Of a stretch of 64,000 nt of DNA, positions 27,519-39,289 are shown piece after piece (the first letter of the stretch is position 1; each line of letters starts with the position of its first letter). The stretch is from the NCBI GenBank assembly GCA_000697665.1, contig KL197758.1:93767-157766 (forward strand). Reading direction: 5' to 3'. The notes beneath the pieces are model-generated. The model saw only the letters and a list, made by a program, of their open reading frames with translations, ran no database searches and had not been told where the DNA came from. This DNA comes from Jaapia argillacea MUCL 33604 (Eukaryota > Basidiomycota > Agaricomycetes > Jaapiales > Jaapiaceae). Position numbers and translations under genes: made by a program.

Positions 27519-27841
27519 GGGTGGTGTACTCCCGATGTACTGCCCAAGATGAGGTCAGAATATACCTCGCTCTGCTGACGACGGCTGGAAGTGTCGAGAA
27601 ATCCGCGCCATCTTGTGATGCTGCAACTTGTGGGCCAAAAATGAGGGACGAGATGGACAGTTCCGCTTTTGGCAGTTAGCGGTCGTGGCCAGAAATGGTG
27701 GCATTTGTTGCATTAACGACGTTGAGGTGAGTGTGGAAAGGCCTGACATATAGTGGCGGCATCGCCTACACGTTGCTTGCTCATCCAACTTGACCTTTCG
27801 CGACATCGTCTCTCTTCGTTCTTCATCTTTCCAGCTGTACA

Positions 27842-29224
27842 ATGTCTGAGACTTCACTCTCTACTACCGACGGTGCTAATGCGACGAGCCAACTCGATGA
27901 TCAAGAGATCAACCCGACCAGCGCACACTCTGACGACAACTTGTTGTCCAATCCGCCCGACGACGACGACGACCCCGATATCATCAAGATAAGGCAGCTG
28001 TACCATCGATTCCGTGTCCTCATCATAGGGAAAGCAAACTCGGGCAAGACTACTATCCTGCAAAAGATGTGTGACACGACAGAGCAGCCCATCGTTCGAG
28101 ATCAGGATGGAAATGAAGTGAGCCCCAGTTCTCTGCAATCACAATACGATGTCCGAGTATGACATTTCCCTACTCAGATTGATCCCTCATTGCTGGAGGG
28201 TCCCACTGCCCTGGTACACCTCTTCCAACCTTCATTTTTCTGCTGAGCATTCATTATCGGAACCCTGCTGAACAGCGTGGCCATCATCACATAGAGTATG
28301 AGGTCACATTTGCTAGTAATCCTGCCTTTGTGTTCCACGACTCCAGGGGGTTTGAAGCCGGGTCTACAAGTGAGATGCAGGCAGTTTATGACTTCATTGA
28401 GTCTCGAGCAAAGAGTGGTGACCTCGAGAAGCAATTGCATGTGATTTGGTAAGTACATTCTTAGCACTGGTGGTCTCAATCATGGTATGACACAATAATA
28501 TCTGGCTAGGTACTGCATTCCAACAGATGGGGCCCGAGTCCTATCTCCTGCAGAGGCCAATTTTTTCAACCATGGCAGAGGGAATGGTGAGATCTGCCAC
28601 TACTACTTATCTTGTATTACTTTATTGATTTGCAAGCAGTGCCTGTCATTGCAGTTTTCACAAAATGGGATGGCTTAGTCCTCAAGGTATACAATGAACT
28701 CCGAAATCAAGGTATGAAGATTTGAGAGGCAAGACAGCAGGCTCCTGGACTGGCACTTCAAGAATTTGAAGAATATTATCTTTCTGTGGTGAATTTAATG
28801 CCATTTCCACCAACAGAGTATCTGTGGCTTGGTAGTAGGTGACTAATTGTCAGTTGGAGACACTAACTTAAAATACCACCATTGTAGATATGCACAAGTT
28901 GGAAGCTACCTGTGCCACTCTTTCAGGAAAAACAGTCAAGGCATTAGACAATTCTTCCAATTTGCAAAAGTTGTTTGTCTCAATACAATCAAATAATGTG
29001 GAGCCAGCTATGAAGTATGGAATCCAGTATGTGGTTAGACTGATTAGAAAAATGGTCTTGACTAACTGAGATGCAGAGATAGTCTGGAACAATGTTAAGT
29101 CACATATAAGTAGGTTTTGCATTTGCTTGACATAACAATTTCAGATGTGTTCAAACCTTTGGTCTTGACATTGGGTCAGAAGAGAGTAATAAAGAGACTA
29201 TGGGCCTGGTTTCCACATTTATGG
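27842..29224 (+). pseudogene. P-loop G-domain (AIG1/septin-like) GTPase, 5' part, with one in-frame TGA
   Basis: The start at ATG 27842 gives an acidic Ser/Asp-rich N-terminus, then a G domain: G1 Walker A FRVLIIGKANSGKTTILQKM, G3 FVFHDSRGFEAGS and G4 VIAVFTKWDGL. Exons are about 27842-28117, 28178-28213, 28276-28448, 28510-28586, 28640 onward, one from about 28890, and a last conventional exon from 29144. This type of single-domain GTPase is abundant in mushroom genomes and has no firm function. In the exon after 28640 the frame reads ELRNQGMKI, then TGA (28723-28725), then EARQQAPGLALQEFEEYYLS. Downstream coding quality stays high, so a recent CGA-to-TGA change is likely. The last conventional exon ends LWAWFPHLW at 29224 in phase 0. 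It is followed by the microexon-like array and, at 42104, a probable C-terminal exon. Confidence 0.72.
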
Positions 29225-29359
29225 GTAAGTTCCATAGACTTGAATCTCTGTTAGCACAAAAAAGGCTGAAATTTCCTTGATAATCTAGGTAATTATCAAA
29301 AATATTGATTAGAGAATCTATATGTACTCATAATATGTTGCTCAATTAATGAATCCTAG
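29225..29359 (+). other. Intron(s) leading into the microexon-like array
   Basis: A GTAAGT donor at 29225 follows the phase-0 exon. The segment can be read as two abutting introns: 29225-29288 ends TCTAG, and 29289-29359 starts GTAATT and ends CCTAG, with no base between them. It can also be read as one 135-nt intron. It lacks the repeat-unit consensus seen further on. Confidence 0.5.
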
Positions 29360-30806
29360 ATGGTGAGTAGTTAAGATAGTTTTGCAATCTCTATATTGGA
29401 CTCACTTGCTATTTGTCCATCCTTTATGATACCAGGATGTGAGTATTTGCACTCTGGATCTCTGGCCTGTGCATTCTACTCACATGCCGTCCCTTCATCC
29501 TTTATGATGCCAGTATGTGAGCACTTGCCCTTCAGATATCTAGGCCTGTGCATTCTGCTCAATAGCTTATCCTTAACATTTTATGATACCAGACTGTGAG
29601 TCCTTGCTCTTTGAATTGTGCATTCTGCTCACCAGCTGTTTCTCCATTCTTTATGATGCCAGTGGGTGAGTACTTGCACTTTAAATCTCTGGGCCTGTGC
29701 ATTCTGCTCACTAGCTATTCCTCCATCCTTTATGATAATAGGGTGTGAGTACTTGCAGTTTTAATCTTTGGGCCAGTGCATTTTGCTTACCAGCTATTGC
29801 TCTATCCTTCATGATGCCAGATGGTAAGTAATTGCTCTTTGGATCTCTGGGCCATGTATTCTACTCATCAGTTGTTCCTCTATCCTTCATGATGCTAGGT
29901 AGTAAGTAATTGCCCATTGGATCTCTGGGCCATGTATTCTGCTCACCAGTTGTTCCTCTATCCTTCATGATGCCAGGTGGTGAGTGATTTCCCTTGAGAT
30001 CTCTGGGCCATGTATTCTGTTGACCTGCTGTCCCTCCATCGTTTATGATACTAGACTGTAAGTACTTGCCCTTTGAATCTCTGGGCCTATGCACTCTTCC
30101 CACCAGCTGTTCCTTGATGCTAGTCTGTGAGTACTTATACTATGGATCCCTGGCCCTGGTCATTCTGCTCACAAGCCATGTCTCAATCCTCCATGGCATC
30201 AGGGTGTGAGTACTTGCTCTTTGGGTATCTGGCCCATGTATTCTGCTTAACAGCCTTTTCTTCATGCTTTACAATGCCAGACTGTGAGTACTTGCCCTTT
30301 GAAGCTTTGAACCTGTGCATTCTGCTGAACCACTGTTTCTCCATCTTTCATAATGTCAGGCTGTGAGTACTTGCACTTTAGATCTCTGGGACTGTACATC
30401 CTGCTCACAAGATGTGTCTCATCCTTCATAATTTCAGAATGTGAGTAGTCACCCTTTGAATCTCTGGCCTGTGTAACCATGTATTCTGCTCATGAGCTGT
30501 TTATGCATTCTTCATGCTACTAGGATGTGACTACATTCCCTTTGAACCTCTAGGCCTGTTTTTTCTGCTCACCAGCTATTCTTCCATCCTTCATGACTCT
30601 AGGGTGTGAGTGCTTATACTTTGAATCTCTGGGCCTATCAGTTCTGCTCACCAGCTGTTCCTTCATTCTTTATGAAACTAGAATGCAAGTACATTCCCTT
30701 TGAATACCTCAGCCTGTGCATTCTGCTCACTAGCTGTTCCTCCATCCTTTATGATGCTAGGCTGTGAGTATTTGTGTTTTGAATCTCTAGCCCTATACTC
30801 ACTAGC
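29360..30806 (+). repeat. Array of intron-like units separated by 3-nt spacers, left part (spacers 1-19)
   Basis: Nineteen consecutive units. Each has a 3-nt spacer, then a segment starting GTGAGT or GTAAGT (one GTGAGC, one GTGACT, one GC-type GCAAGT) and ending CAG or TAG. Spacers start at 29360, 29436, 29514, 29593, 29663, 29742, 29821, 29899, 29977, 30055, 30124, 30203, 30281, 30360, 30438, 30524, 30603, 30682 and 30761. Intron-like segments are 66-83 nt, mostly 75-76. Consensus parts are the ACTTGC after the donor, GAATCTCTGGGCCTGTGCAT, the branch-like GCTCACCAGC about 26-30 nt before the acceptor, and CTTCATGATGCCAG at the end. The preceding exon ends in phase 0, so each spacer would be one codon; the first six are ATG, GAT, TAT, ACT, TGG and GGT. 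Unit 19 is cut by the chromovirus at 30807. Splicing is inferred from sequence only. Confidence 0.8.
30802..30806. other. Target-site duplication CTAGC, left copy
   Basis: CTAGC directly precedes the 5' LTR and recurs at 39755-39759 right after the 3' LTR. It marks a 5-bp duplication typical of Ty3/Gypsy integration. Confidence 0.9.
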
Positions 30807-31271
30807 TGTTACGACTTTGTGTATCCGTTTCATTTTTTGATTATCTTATCTTATCGCGTCTTCTCTCAGGCTCGTTCTATTTATACCTCATTGTACTATT
30901 ATTAACTCGACTGCTCCGTCTATACCCCATTCAGCAGGTTGCTGACTCCCTGGACATTCCACCTTATTCTCTACCTTTCTATCATGTTCTCTTGTATTCC
31001 CTGGATGCTATTCTTAGCGCCTTCTATACCATTCCACTATGTTCTCCCTTCCTGGCCCTAGTATATAAGGCGCTCTCACCCTCCTGTATTCCTTAAGCTT
31101 GTCCACTTGAACAATACAGCCTCTTAGCCTGTACCCTTCAATTGGTTTGCTCTCGCTCGTCATCCTCTACAGCCTCAACTCATTGTAGCCTGAGTACTTG
31201 GTAAGCGAAGTATCCAAAGGACTTACAAGCCTTACTCGCTACCTTCGCTAAACACTAAGGTGCTTGTAACA
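30807..31271 (+). repeat. 5' LTR of chromovirus copy 1
   Basis: 465 bp, bounded by TGTTACGACTTTG and GTGCTTGTAACA. It differs from the 3' LTR at about 18 positions (roughly 96% identity), 15 of them at CpG/TpG/CpA sites. Confidence 0.95.
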
Positions 31272-31369
31272 CTTGGACAAGCTTTCTACACCCTACTCAC
31301 CCTACGACACCGACGCAGTCAGGATCTGCGACCTCCCCCACTCTGGAATCATATCACGTTGTCATAACC

Positions 31370-31675
31370 AATGAACCCCACCCTAGTATCGTAAATACCA
31401 TCGACATTCGACCCCTATTTCTAGTGCAATGATCCGACAATAAACAGCTTGTATTCGTCAAACGACGAGCCACACACGCCCTTTACCCCGTCGGTAAACC
31501 ACAGCTAGAAACCCCCGCGGCATTATCCCCTGTTGCTATCCAATACCACACGCCATCCCCCAAGAAACGACGAGTCAGAAAACATTCCAAACTCGCACGC
31601 ATCTTAACTATACTCCAAGCCATCAGCGGATCACAAAACTGGCAGAAGTCAGGATCCACATCAACGTCTTCCTAA
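31370..31675 (+). other. Leader ORF remnant with nuclear-localisation-like motif
   Basis: A frame with no clear ATG reads RPLFLVQ, TGA, SDNKQLVFVKRRATHALYPV and then PSPKKRRVRKHSKLARI, ending TAA at 31673-31675. Copy 2 has the same peptide without the internal stop (55083-55390, minus). The PKKRRVRKH cluster resembles a classical monopartite nuclear localisation signal. Function is inference. Confidence 0.5.
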
Positions 31676-31869
31676 GCGCGTTCCTGCTCATTACCCAAGA
31701 ACTCGATCAACTATACCACCAACTCAACGTTGTTTCCAACAACCTGATTGCTCTCCACGCACGAATCAATAACATCATTGAAAGAATACGCCGACAGGCG
31801 GAAGAAGTGGAATTACTCCGTCGGCAACACATTGAATTAGTCCCCCCACCCACACGCACCTGTCAAGAT

Positions 31870-33682
31870 TGATCCCCACACGATCTCCATCTATCAACAG
31901 CACCCACTCCCAGCCGGCACCCACCCACCTACCTTCCAAGAACTCAACAGGTACAAAGACCACATCAAGGACCAGATCCATTACGACGAATCAAACGGAC
32001 TATTCTATTTTAACTGAAACCCCTTCGTTATCAAAGGTGACCGAGGATTTACCCAATTCGGAAAACCGTTCCAATTCACCTTCAACCCAGACCTCCCCAA
32101 CTTCTGGGAGTACGTCCGACTTCACCCAGAAGTCTTACCCCAGAACCCCGCCACTCCTGAAACCGTCAGATCCCCACCTCCAACCAGCCTGGTATCACCC
32201 CCCATCGCCTCCCCCGCCCTGCTTATCGCACCCTCATCCACCCAACCCCCGTGGTCTAACCCCTATCAAAGAGTCTCTGGAGGAGGAACCTCTCGACCCA
32301 AACCACCATCACGACAACCCAGCAGACAGTCTGTTGGCAGTGATTGAGGGCTACAAGAATTATGAGAAGCTGTGTCTAGAACTGCTTCTAGAACATCTTA
32401 CTGAGCCCCAGAAGCATCAGATGACGACCACTCAACCACCGAGGAAGAGGTGGAAACTCAACCCGCCAACACCCCCATCACCAAAGAACCCGAGGATTCA
32501 CACTCCCCAACACAGAACCCTCCTACCCAGCAAACCTATCCTGAAGAAGCTGTTCCCACACACAACATACCTCCCCCTGACCCACCTAGCTACCCTGTAC
32601 ATACCCCAAATCCCCAACCCCAGATCCCTTCTGTTCCACCACCACCTCCACCACCTCCGCCACCCCCACCCGGACCCCCCACTGTCAACATCATGTCCAG
32701 CGCTACCAACAAAGGACCTAAACTCGCCCCACCATTGGTCTTCACCGGCGATTGCCGACGGACTGATAAATTCGTTCAAGAAGTTAAACTTAACATCAGA
32801 GCCAATCCAGATGACTTCAAAAATGAATGGGCCAAGATCACCTATACCCTCTCCTTCATGAAGGAAGGTACCGCTGGTTCCTGGGCGATGAAATACATTG
32901 AAGACTACGAGAAACCTACTAGCCCCTATACCAAGGCTGATGGAAGCAAAGACTCCTGGGACAAATTCATTGCCCACATCAAGGACACGTTTAAGGAACT
33001 AGACAAAGGAGGAACCGCAAGGATGCAAATCCAGAACTTGCAACAAGGAAGATCTTCCGTCGACGACTACGTCACTAAATTTGAGGATCTAGCCCGTTAC
33101 ACTGAGTTCAACGACGCTGCCCTACTCGAGTACTTCAAGAAAGGACTCAATTGGGATATCCTGCGAGCCATCATCCACCTTCCCACTCCACCGTCTAACT
33201 ATGCCAACTTTAAAGCCACCGCAATTCAAGAAGACCTCCTCAGACAGCAAGCCGCAGCCGAAAAATCCTGGAGATTCCGGTTGGCCAAACCCATATACCC
33301 AGACAACCCCACCCCTCGCTATCAACGCCCCTACCAATCAGAAGGCATCCCCATGGACATAGACGCCGCCTGCTTTGGAAGGAATTGACGCACTGGACAA
33401 TTTAGATGATTGGACGATCAAGAACACAAGAAGTTAAGGGATACTAATGCATGCTTCTACTGCAGGAAACCCAGACACTTCTCCCACGACTGCCTGGACA
33501 AATGAAGGAAACCCTTCAAAAGGCGCTTCCAAGTGAGAGTTGTCGAAGTAGGGGAAGAGAAAGAAGAAGAACCAAGGGACGTGGGAAAGGAGATCAGGAA
33601 TCTCTTACAAGATACGGCAGAGGATAACAGATGGGAAGTGGTACAAATGATGAAAGAAGAATTTGCTAAATTGGGTTTTTAA
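31870..33682 (+). pseudogene. gag: Gag of chromovirus copy 1 (interrupted)
   Basis: The structural capsid/nucleocapsid protein. The frame continues from an N-terminal part (TFQELNRYKDHIKDQIHYDE, DLPNFWEYVRLHPEVLP) through a Pro-rich stretch. A capsid-like core (PPLVFTGDCRRTDKFVQEVK, GTAGSWAMKYIEDYE, LQQGRSSVDDYVTKFEDLAR) begins near 32.7 kb. A CCHC knuckle CFYCRKPRHFSHDC lies near 33.46 kb, and the frame ends KLGF with TAA at 33680-33682. In-frame TGA codons at 33386, near 33410 and near 33503 replace Arg codons that copy 2 keeps; further stops lie in the N-terminal part. The cleanest open part is 32450-33388. Confidence 0.85.
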
Positions 33683-33696
33683 ACCACCTTCCGCCT

Positions 33697-36600
33697 GTGG
33701 CGAACGAGAAGGTTAAACGAGATTCCTTTAATCGATACCAAGTCTTGGATACCCCTGAATTATTATCTATTTCCACTCTAAAGAATTTGGGAACCCTGTC
33801 CCTATGTATCCAGATCGAACTTATTGGAAAGAATCGAACTGCCACCACCGAGGCCCTGATCGACAGTGGGGCCACCGGAAACTTAATCAGCTATGAGTAC
33901 GCTGTCAAAAAACAAATGAACCTTCAGAGATTACCAGCCCGAATCCCAGTCCACAATGTCAACGATTCTGAAAATGTGAATGGAGAAATCCGCTACTACG
34001 TCAAACTGGGAGTCCGAATCCATGGACAAGAAGAAGGAACCCACACAGAAAACAACCGATTCTACGTAACCAATATAGGAAAAGAGAACATTATCCTCGG
34101 AAGCGATTGGTTACTAGAGCACAACCCTGAAATAGACTGGCAAACCTACACGATTAATCTCAGCCGATGCCCTGACACATGCCAGGTTTGAGAAGGACCT
34201 ATCATTGCATGAGCCAAACCAGTCCCAAAGGTTCGAAACTGCGAAACAGAACCTATTGAAATCAAGGAAAGCACAACCAAAAAACATAGGCCACGTAAAA
34301 TAGGAGCACTTCCATCGGAATTATGGACCAAAGACGAAACTACGGATCTAGATCAGGAAATACAACCATGGACTTATCAAGGAATCAAAATACATCGGGC
34401 CCTGATGGGAAACCCATTACCTGACAACGACGAAGACCCCAAAGAAAACGAACACCCTGCTATCATTGCAGCAAGGGCCCACACAAACAAATCCATCAAA
34501 CTAGCAGAAAGAGCTGCCCAGGGACAGAAGGAAAAAACCTTAGAAGAAATGATACCGATGGAATATTGGAAATATAAAAGAGTCTTCAAAAAAAAGGCAT
34601 CAGAACACTTCCCAATAAAACATCCATGGGATCACGCAACAGAACTAAAAGAAGGATGGAAACCCATCAACTGCAAAACCTACCCCCTATCCCCGGCCAA
34701 GCAAAAGGAACTCGACGCCTTCCTAGAGGAACAATTGGAAAAAAAGTACATCCGACCATCGAAATCCCAGCTATCCTCCCCCTTCTTCTTTGTAAAGAAG
34801 AAGGATGGAAAACTCCGGCCAACACAGGACTACCAATACCTGAATTCAATGACCATCAAAAACACCTACCCGATACCCCTCATCTCCGAGCTCATCGACA
34901 AACTAAAAGGGGCCAAAGTGTACTTGAAACTGGATCTATGATGGGGATACAACAATATACGAATCAGGGAGGGAGATGAATGGAAGGCAGCCTTTAAAAC
35001 CAACCGCAGACTGTACAAACCATGAGTAATGTTCTTCGGACTCACCAACTCACCAGCAACCTTCCAAACAATGATGAACGAACTATTCAAGGAGCTAATC
35101 GACGAAGGACACGTCATAGTGTACCTTGATGACATTCTAATCTTCACACAAAACATAATGGAACACCATAGAATACTCCACCAAGTAATGAAAATCTTGG
35201 AAGATAACGACCTGTTCCTAAAACCAGAAAAATGCACATTCGAAGTCCCCAAAATTGAGTACCTCAGATTAATGGTCTCACATAACCTGGTAGAAATGGA
35301 CCGGATCAAAGTTGCTGGGATCATGGAATGGCCTGAACCCAAGAAGGTCAAAGAAGTTCAATCCTTCTTGGGGTTCTGCAATTTCTACCGATGATTCATC
35401 CGCGACTTCTCGAAGATTGCCAAACCCTTGTTCGAACTAACCAAAAAAAAACATGAATGGGAATGGACAATCGGATGCCAGGAAGCCTTTGACAAACTGA
35501 AAATGTCTTTCACTTCATCCCCAACACTGGTAACCCCAGACACAACCAAACCGTTCCAAATTGAATGCGACGCATCTGATTACGCCACGGGCGCCGTCCT
35601 AACGCAATTGGAAGATGATGGGAAGTGGCACCCTGTCGTGTACCTGTCGAAATCGCTGTCAGACACGGAACATAACTACGACATCTACGATAAGGAACTG
35701 CTCGCGATCATACGTTCTTTGGAGGCATGGAGACATTACCTAGAGGGATGTACCCACCAGATTAAAATCTACACGGACCACAAGAATTTGGAATACTTCC
35801 GAAGTACGCAGAAGCTGAGTCACTGACAAGCACGCTGGGCCCAGTTCCTGACAAGGTTCGATTTCGAATTGGTACACAAACCAGGGAAATCAAACAAATC
35901 CGACGGTCTTTCGAGACAACAAGACCATAAGGAAGGGGTGGATACCGACAATCAGGATCGAATTCTGCTAGCCCCCCAACTTTTTGCTAAACGAATCAAC
36001 ATCACTGGAAGAGGAACCACCTCGACACACTCCCCCATCATCGCACGGCACATTCGACTAGCAATACGAAGCATAATAACGGCAAACCCTGAAGAATGAG
36101 TACAGATAATGGGAGATTCAGACCTAAAGGAGGAAATCAAAAGGAATAACAAGTTGGACGAATCAGTAGCAGCTGCACTAAATTCCATTTGCACACAAGG
36201 ACCACAGTCGCTTACCAAAGGACTAGAAGAATGGAACCTGGAAGACGGATTAATCCTCTACCGAGGAAAGATATACGTCCCCAAAAACACGGGCCTACGA
36301 CGAAAAGTCATAAAATCATGCCACGATCCCACCCTGATGGGACACCTGGGAAGATACAAAACCCTGGAGATCGTACAATGAGATTACTGGTGGCCTGGTA
36401 TGTCAATATTCGTCAAAAATTACGTCGAAGGATGTGCGATGTGCCAATCCATCAAACCAAACAACAATCCAACGCAAGAACCATTACACCCAACGGAAAT
36501 CCCCACGCGACCTTTCGAAATCGTAACACAGGATTTCATCACAGGCATCCCAGAAGTAGATGGTTTCGACGCCATCCACGTCCTCACCGATCGCTTTACC

Positions 36601-37790
36601 AAAACAGTAATATTCACGCCTTGCAATAAAACCATAGACACCGATGGAACAGCAGAGATTCTCATCAAGGGCGCCTTCAGACGATATGGACTACCAGACA
36701 AAATGATATTGGATCAAGGACCCCAGTTCACATCCCAAGTGCTCCGCGCCATATTCAACTGACTCGACATCAGATCGGCACTAAGCACAGGATATCACCT
36801 GGAAACCGACGGAGCCACCGAAAGGGTGAATCAAGAACTAGAAATATTCCTCCAAGCATACTGCAACCACGCCCAGAACAACTGGCCATCCCTTCTGTAC
36901 GCCGCAGAACTATCCCACAACACATGTACACACTCGGCAACCAAGAAAATACCATTCGAACTTATGCATGGGTATCAAGCTAAGGTCAAACCGTCATTCA
37001 GACCCACACCCAACATCCCAGCGGCCAAACAACGATTAGAAGAACTCAAAAAATCAAGAGAAGAGGCGGAAGCATGCCTCAAACTAGCGGCCGAAGCCAT
37101 GAAACACTAACACGACAAATACGGAACAAAAGGACCTGACTTTAACACTGGGGACCTAGTCTGGCTAGAAGGAAAAAACGTCAAAACCGAATATCCCAGC
37201 ACCAAACTCTCCCCCAAAAGACACAGCCCCTTCGAAATAGAAACCATTGTTGGGTCCGGAATGTATCGACTCAAACTACCCAAGACATGGAGAATACACC
37301 TGGTATTCCACACAGGACTACTAACCCCATACAAAGAAACTGTTGAACATGGCCTAAACTACCCGCGACCCGTACCTGACTTGATCGCTGGAGAAGAAGA
37401 ATTCGAAGTGGAAGAAGTCATCAAATCGAAGTACACGGGAAGAGGGAAAAAGGCTGTCAAATATCTAGTATGGTGGAAAGGATACCCAGAATTGGAAAAC
37501 ACATGGGAAGACATGAAGAACCTACATAACTCATCAGAACTAGTAGAAGCGTTCCATCAGAAGAACCCCAAATCCCCCAGGCCAGTCAAACTAGCCTTCA
37601 CATTACTCAAGATACCAGAAGAAGAATGGGCCTGACTTTGGATAGATATCGCCGCCAGACGTGCAGCTATGGAAAGCCTCCCGAACCTTCCAGAATACAT
37701 GGCAAAAACCCCCAATCCCATGCATATAAAAGCTCACCTCGCAAAACTACAGAAATCCATCCCTTGACAAACACTCCCACAGTCTAAACA
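33697..37790 (+). pseudogene. pol: Pol of chromovirus copy 1: protease, RT, RNase H, integrase, chromodomain (multiple TGA stops)
   Basis: The enzymes for proviral DNA synthesis and integration. In order: aspartic protease ALIDSGATGNLISYEYAVK (33.86 kb); reverse transcriptase with [38 protein letters not shown] and the catalytic [13 protein letters not shown] (35.12 kb); RNase H FQIECDASDYATGAVL and IKIYTDHKNLEYF; the integrase zinc module (H-H near 36.32-36.34 kb, CAMCQSIK), the DDE core (TQDFITGIPEVDGFD, DQGPQFTS, TERVNQELEIF) and the GPY-like region. The chromodomain EEVIKSKYTGRGKKAVKYLV then WWKGYPELENTWED (37.40-37.53 kb) places it among chromoviruses. TGA codons interrupt it at about 34189, 34939, 35023, 35392, 35824, 36097, 36379, 36760 and 37633, with a TAA at about 37108. 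It cannot make a full Pol. Confidence 0.92.
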
Positions 37791-37837
37791 ACAAACTTCA
37801 CCTAACAAGCACCTCCAGCCCCCCTCTCGCCATCAAA

Positions 37838-39277
37838 ATGATCACCGCCACTATTCTCCACACCCTCACCGTCGTCATCACCCCCAGCATCCATCTCCCT
37901 TCCCCCCCAGCCTTCTACGTCACCGCCGACAACAAAGTGATGATGCACGAGCACATCGAGTATTGCGAGCGCTGGCTCGTCTCTAATATACTTGCTCAGG
38001 CCAAACTGGTCAACACCAAGAACTGGATTCTCGAGTGGAGATGTGACCAGTCAGAAGAAATACACGTTTGCATGGGACGCCCCCGCGCCCTAGACTTTTT
38101 CGAGCTAGACAACCCTGTCCAAAAACAAACCCACCTGGTACTCCCCATCCCCATTATCACTATCAACCAACCTCCCGTCCTCACCCCTCTCAACTACACT
38201 GAAGCTGACCCATACAGCCTGGGCGCAATCATCCCCTGTCTCCACTCCAACAGGATGATATACGAGGTCCAGGACACGTTTGGACCTGTCCGCCCTCCAA
38301 CAGATGTTCCCCCGCGCAGCCCATTCTATCACCCCGAAACACCCAACCACTCCCCCCACCCATTCAATTACCAGCCGCTCGACGCTATGGACGTCGATTG
38401 GAACCATCATGCTGACCATGCATCCCCCCCACCAGTTCCCAGCAACGCCTTGTCATCCGACGACTCCCTCCCCTTGTTACATCCCTTATCCTCCACTACG
38501 TCGTCCGAACTAGCCAACAACGCCCCACCTCCTCCATCCCCGTCATCCATGGGCGAATGCCCCTCCAATTGCATTCGCTACTCCACACCGAGCCTAACCG
38601 GCAAATGGAAACCCGAAGGAGGGGAGCATGAATGGCCCCCAGCCAGCCTGGCCGACTCAGAGGAAGTCTGGCCCAACCCCGTCGACGCCATCGAACGATG
38701 GGGATCTGGCTCCAGGACCTCTTTCCCATCCCCCTCACCTGTCGATCTCTGGGCCAACTTCCCCCCCCACTATATCTCCACCGACGACTCGCACTACCAC
38801 TGAAAGACCAAGTGCTGGAATTGTCACAAACAAGGGCACCTCGCACATTTGTGCCCCGCTGATCGCCAGCCTCGTAAGAAGTGATCCGTTTCCTGTCATT
38901 CCCCCCCCACTCATGACGTTTCCAGCCCTGTATTCCTGACCCCTTGGCAAATACTCACGGTTTCACCCCTACAACGGCCAACCCCAATCACGGAACGAAC
39001 CATCAACGAGGAACTCCGACACCACGCCTACATCGAGGAGAACATACGGAAGTGTAAACTCGAACTGGACAGTGCTCGGTGGGCCTGGATCCATTGGCTG
39101 GAACAAGGAAAACGTCTCACCATCACTACAGATCCCACGTCCTCGCCTCTCGCACCACTTTACCCTGACGCCGCTGCATGGCAACAATTCCTAGACCGAC
39201 AAATCTTCGAAACAAACTGGAGCCACAGTAGGGTTGGATGGGGATCGGATGAAGGTTTGGGACAAACCTCAGCATAG
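37838..39277 (+). pseudogene. Extra ORF (ORF3) of chromovirus copy 1 with zinc knuckle
   Basis: Downstream of Pol, a frame of about 480 codons starts MITATILHTLTVVITPSIHL and continues FYVTADNKVMMHEHIEYCER. A Pro/Ser-rich middle follows, then a CX2CX4HX4C knuckle CWNCHKQGHLAHLC (near 38.81-38.86 kb), and a Trp-rich tail (SARWAWIHWLEQGKRL, WQQFLDRQIFETNW). The stop is TAG at 39275-39277. Two in-frame TGA codons (38801-38803 and near 38882) break it; copy 2 keeps Arg at these sites. Copy 2 has the same ORF, so it is a real component of the family. I do not recognise the N-terminal domain. A second nucleic-acid-binding protein or envelope-position accessory factor is possible, but I see no convincing transmembrane or glycoprotein features. 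Confidence 0.75.
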
Positions 39278-39289
39278 AAGAGGGGGTGG

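Noticed and set aside
31869-32861. A 330-codon Pro/His-rich frame overlapping Gag in chromovirus copy 1
   Set aside because: It overlaps the conserved Gag frame out of register. Its apparent counterpart in copy 2 is equally low-complexity, and the capsid and zinc-knuckle motifs are in the other frame. It is a compositional shadow.
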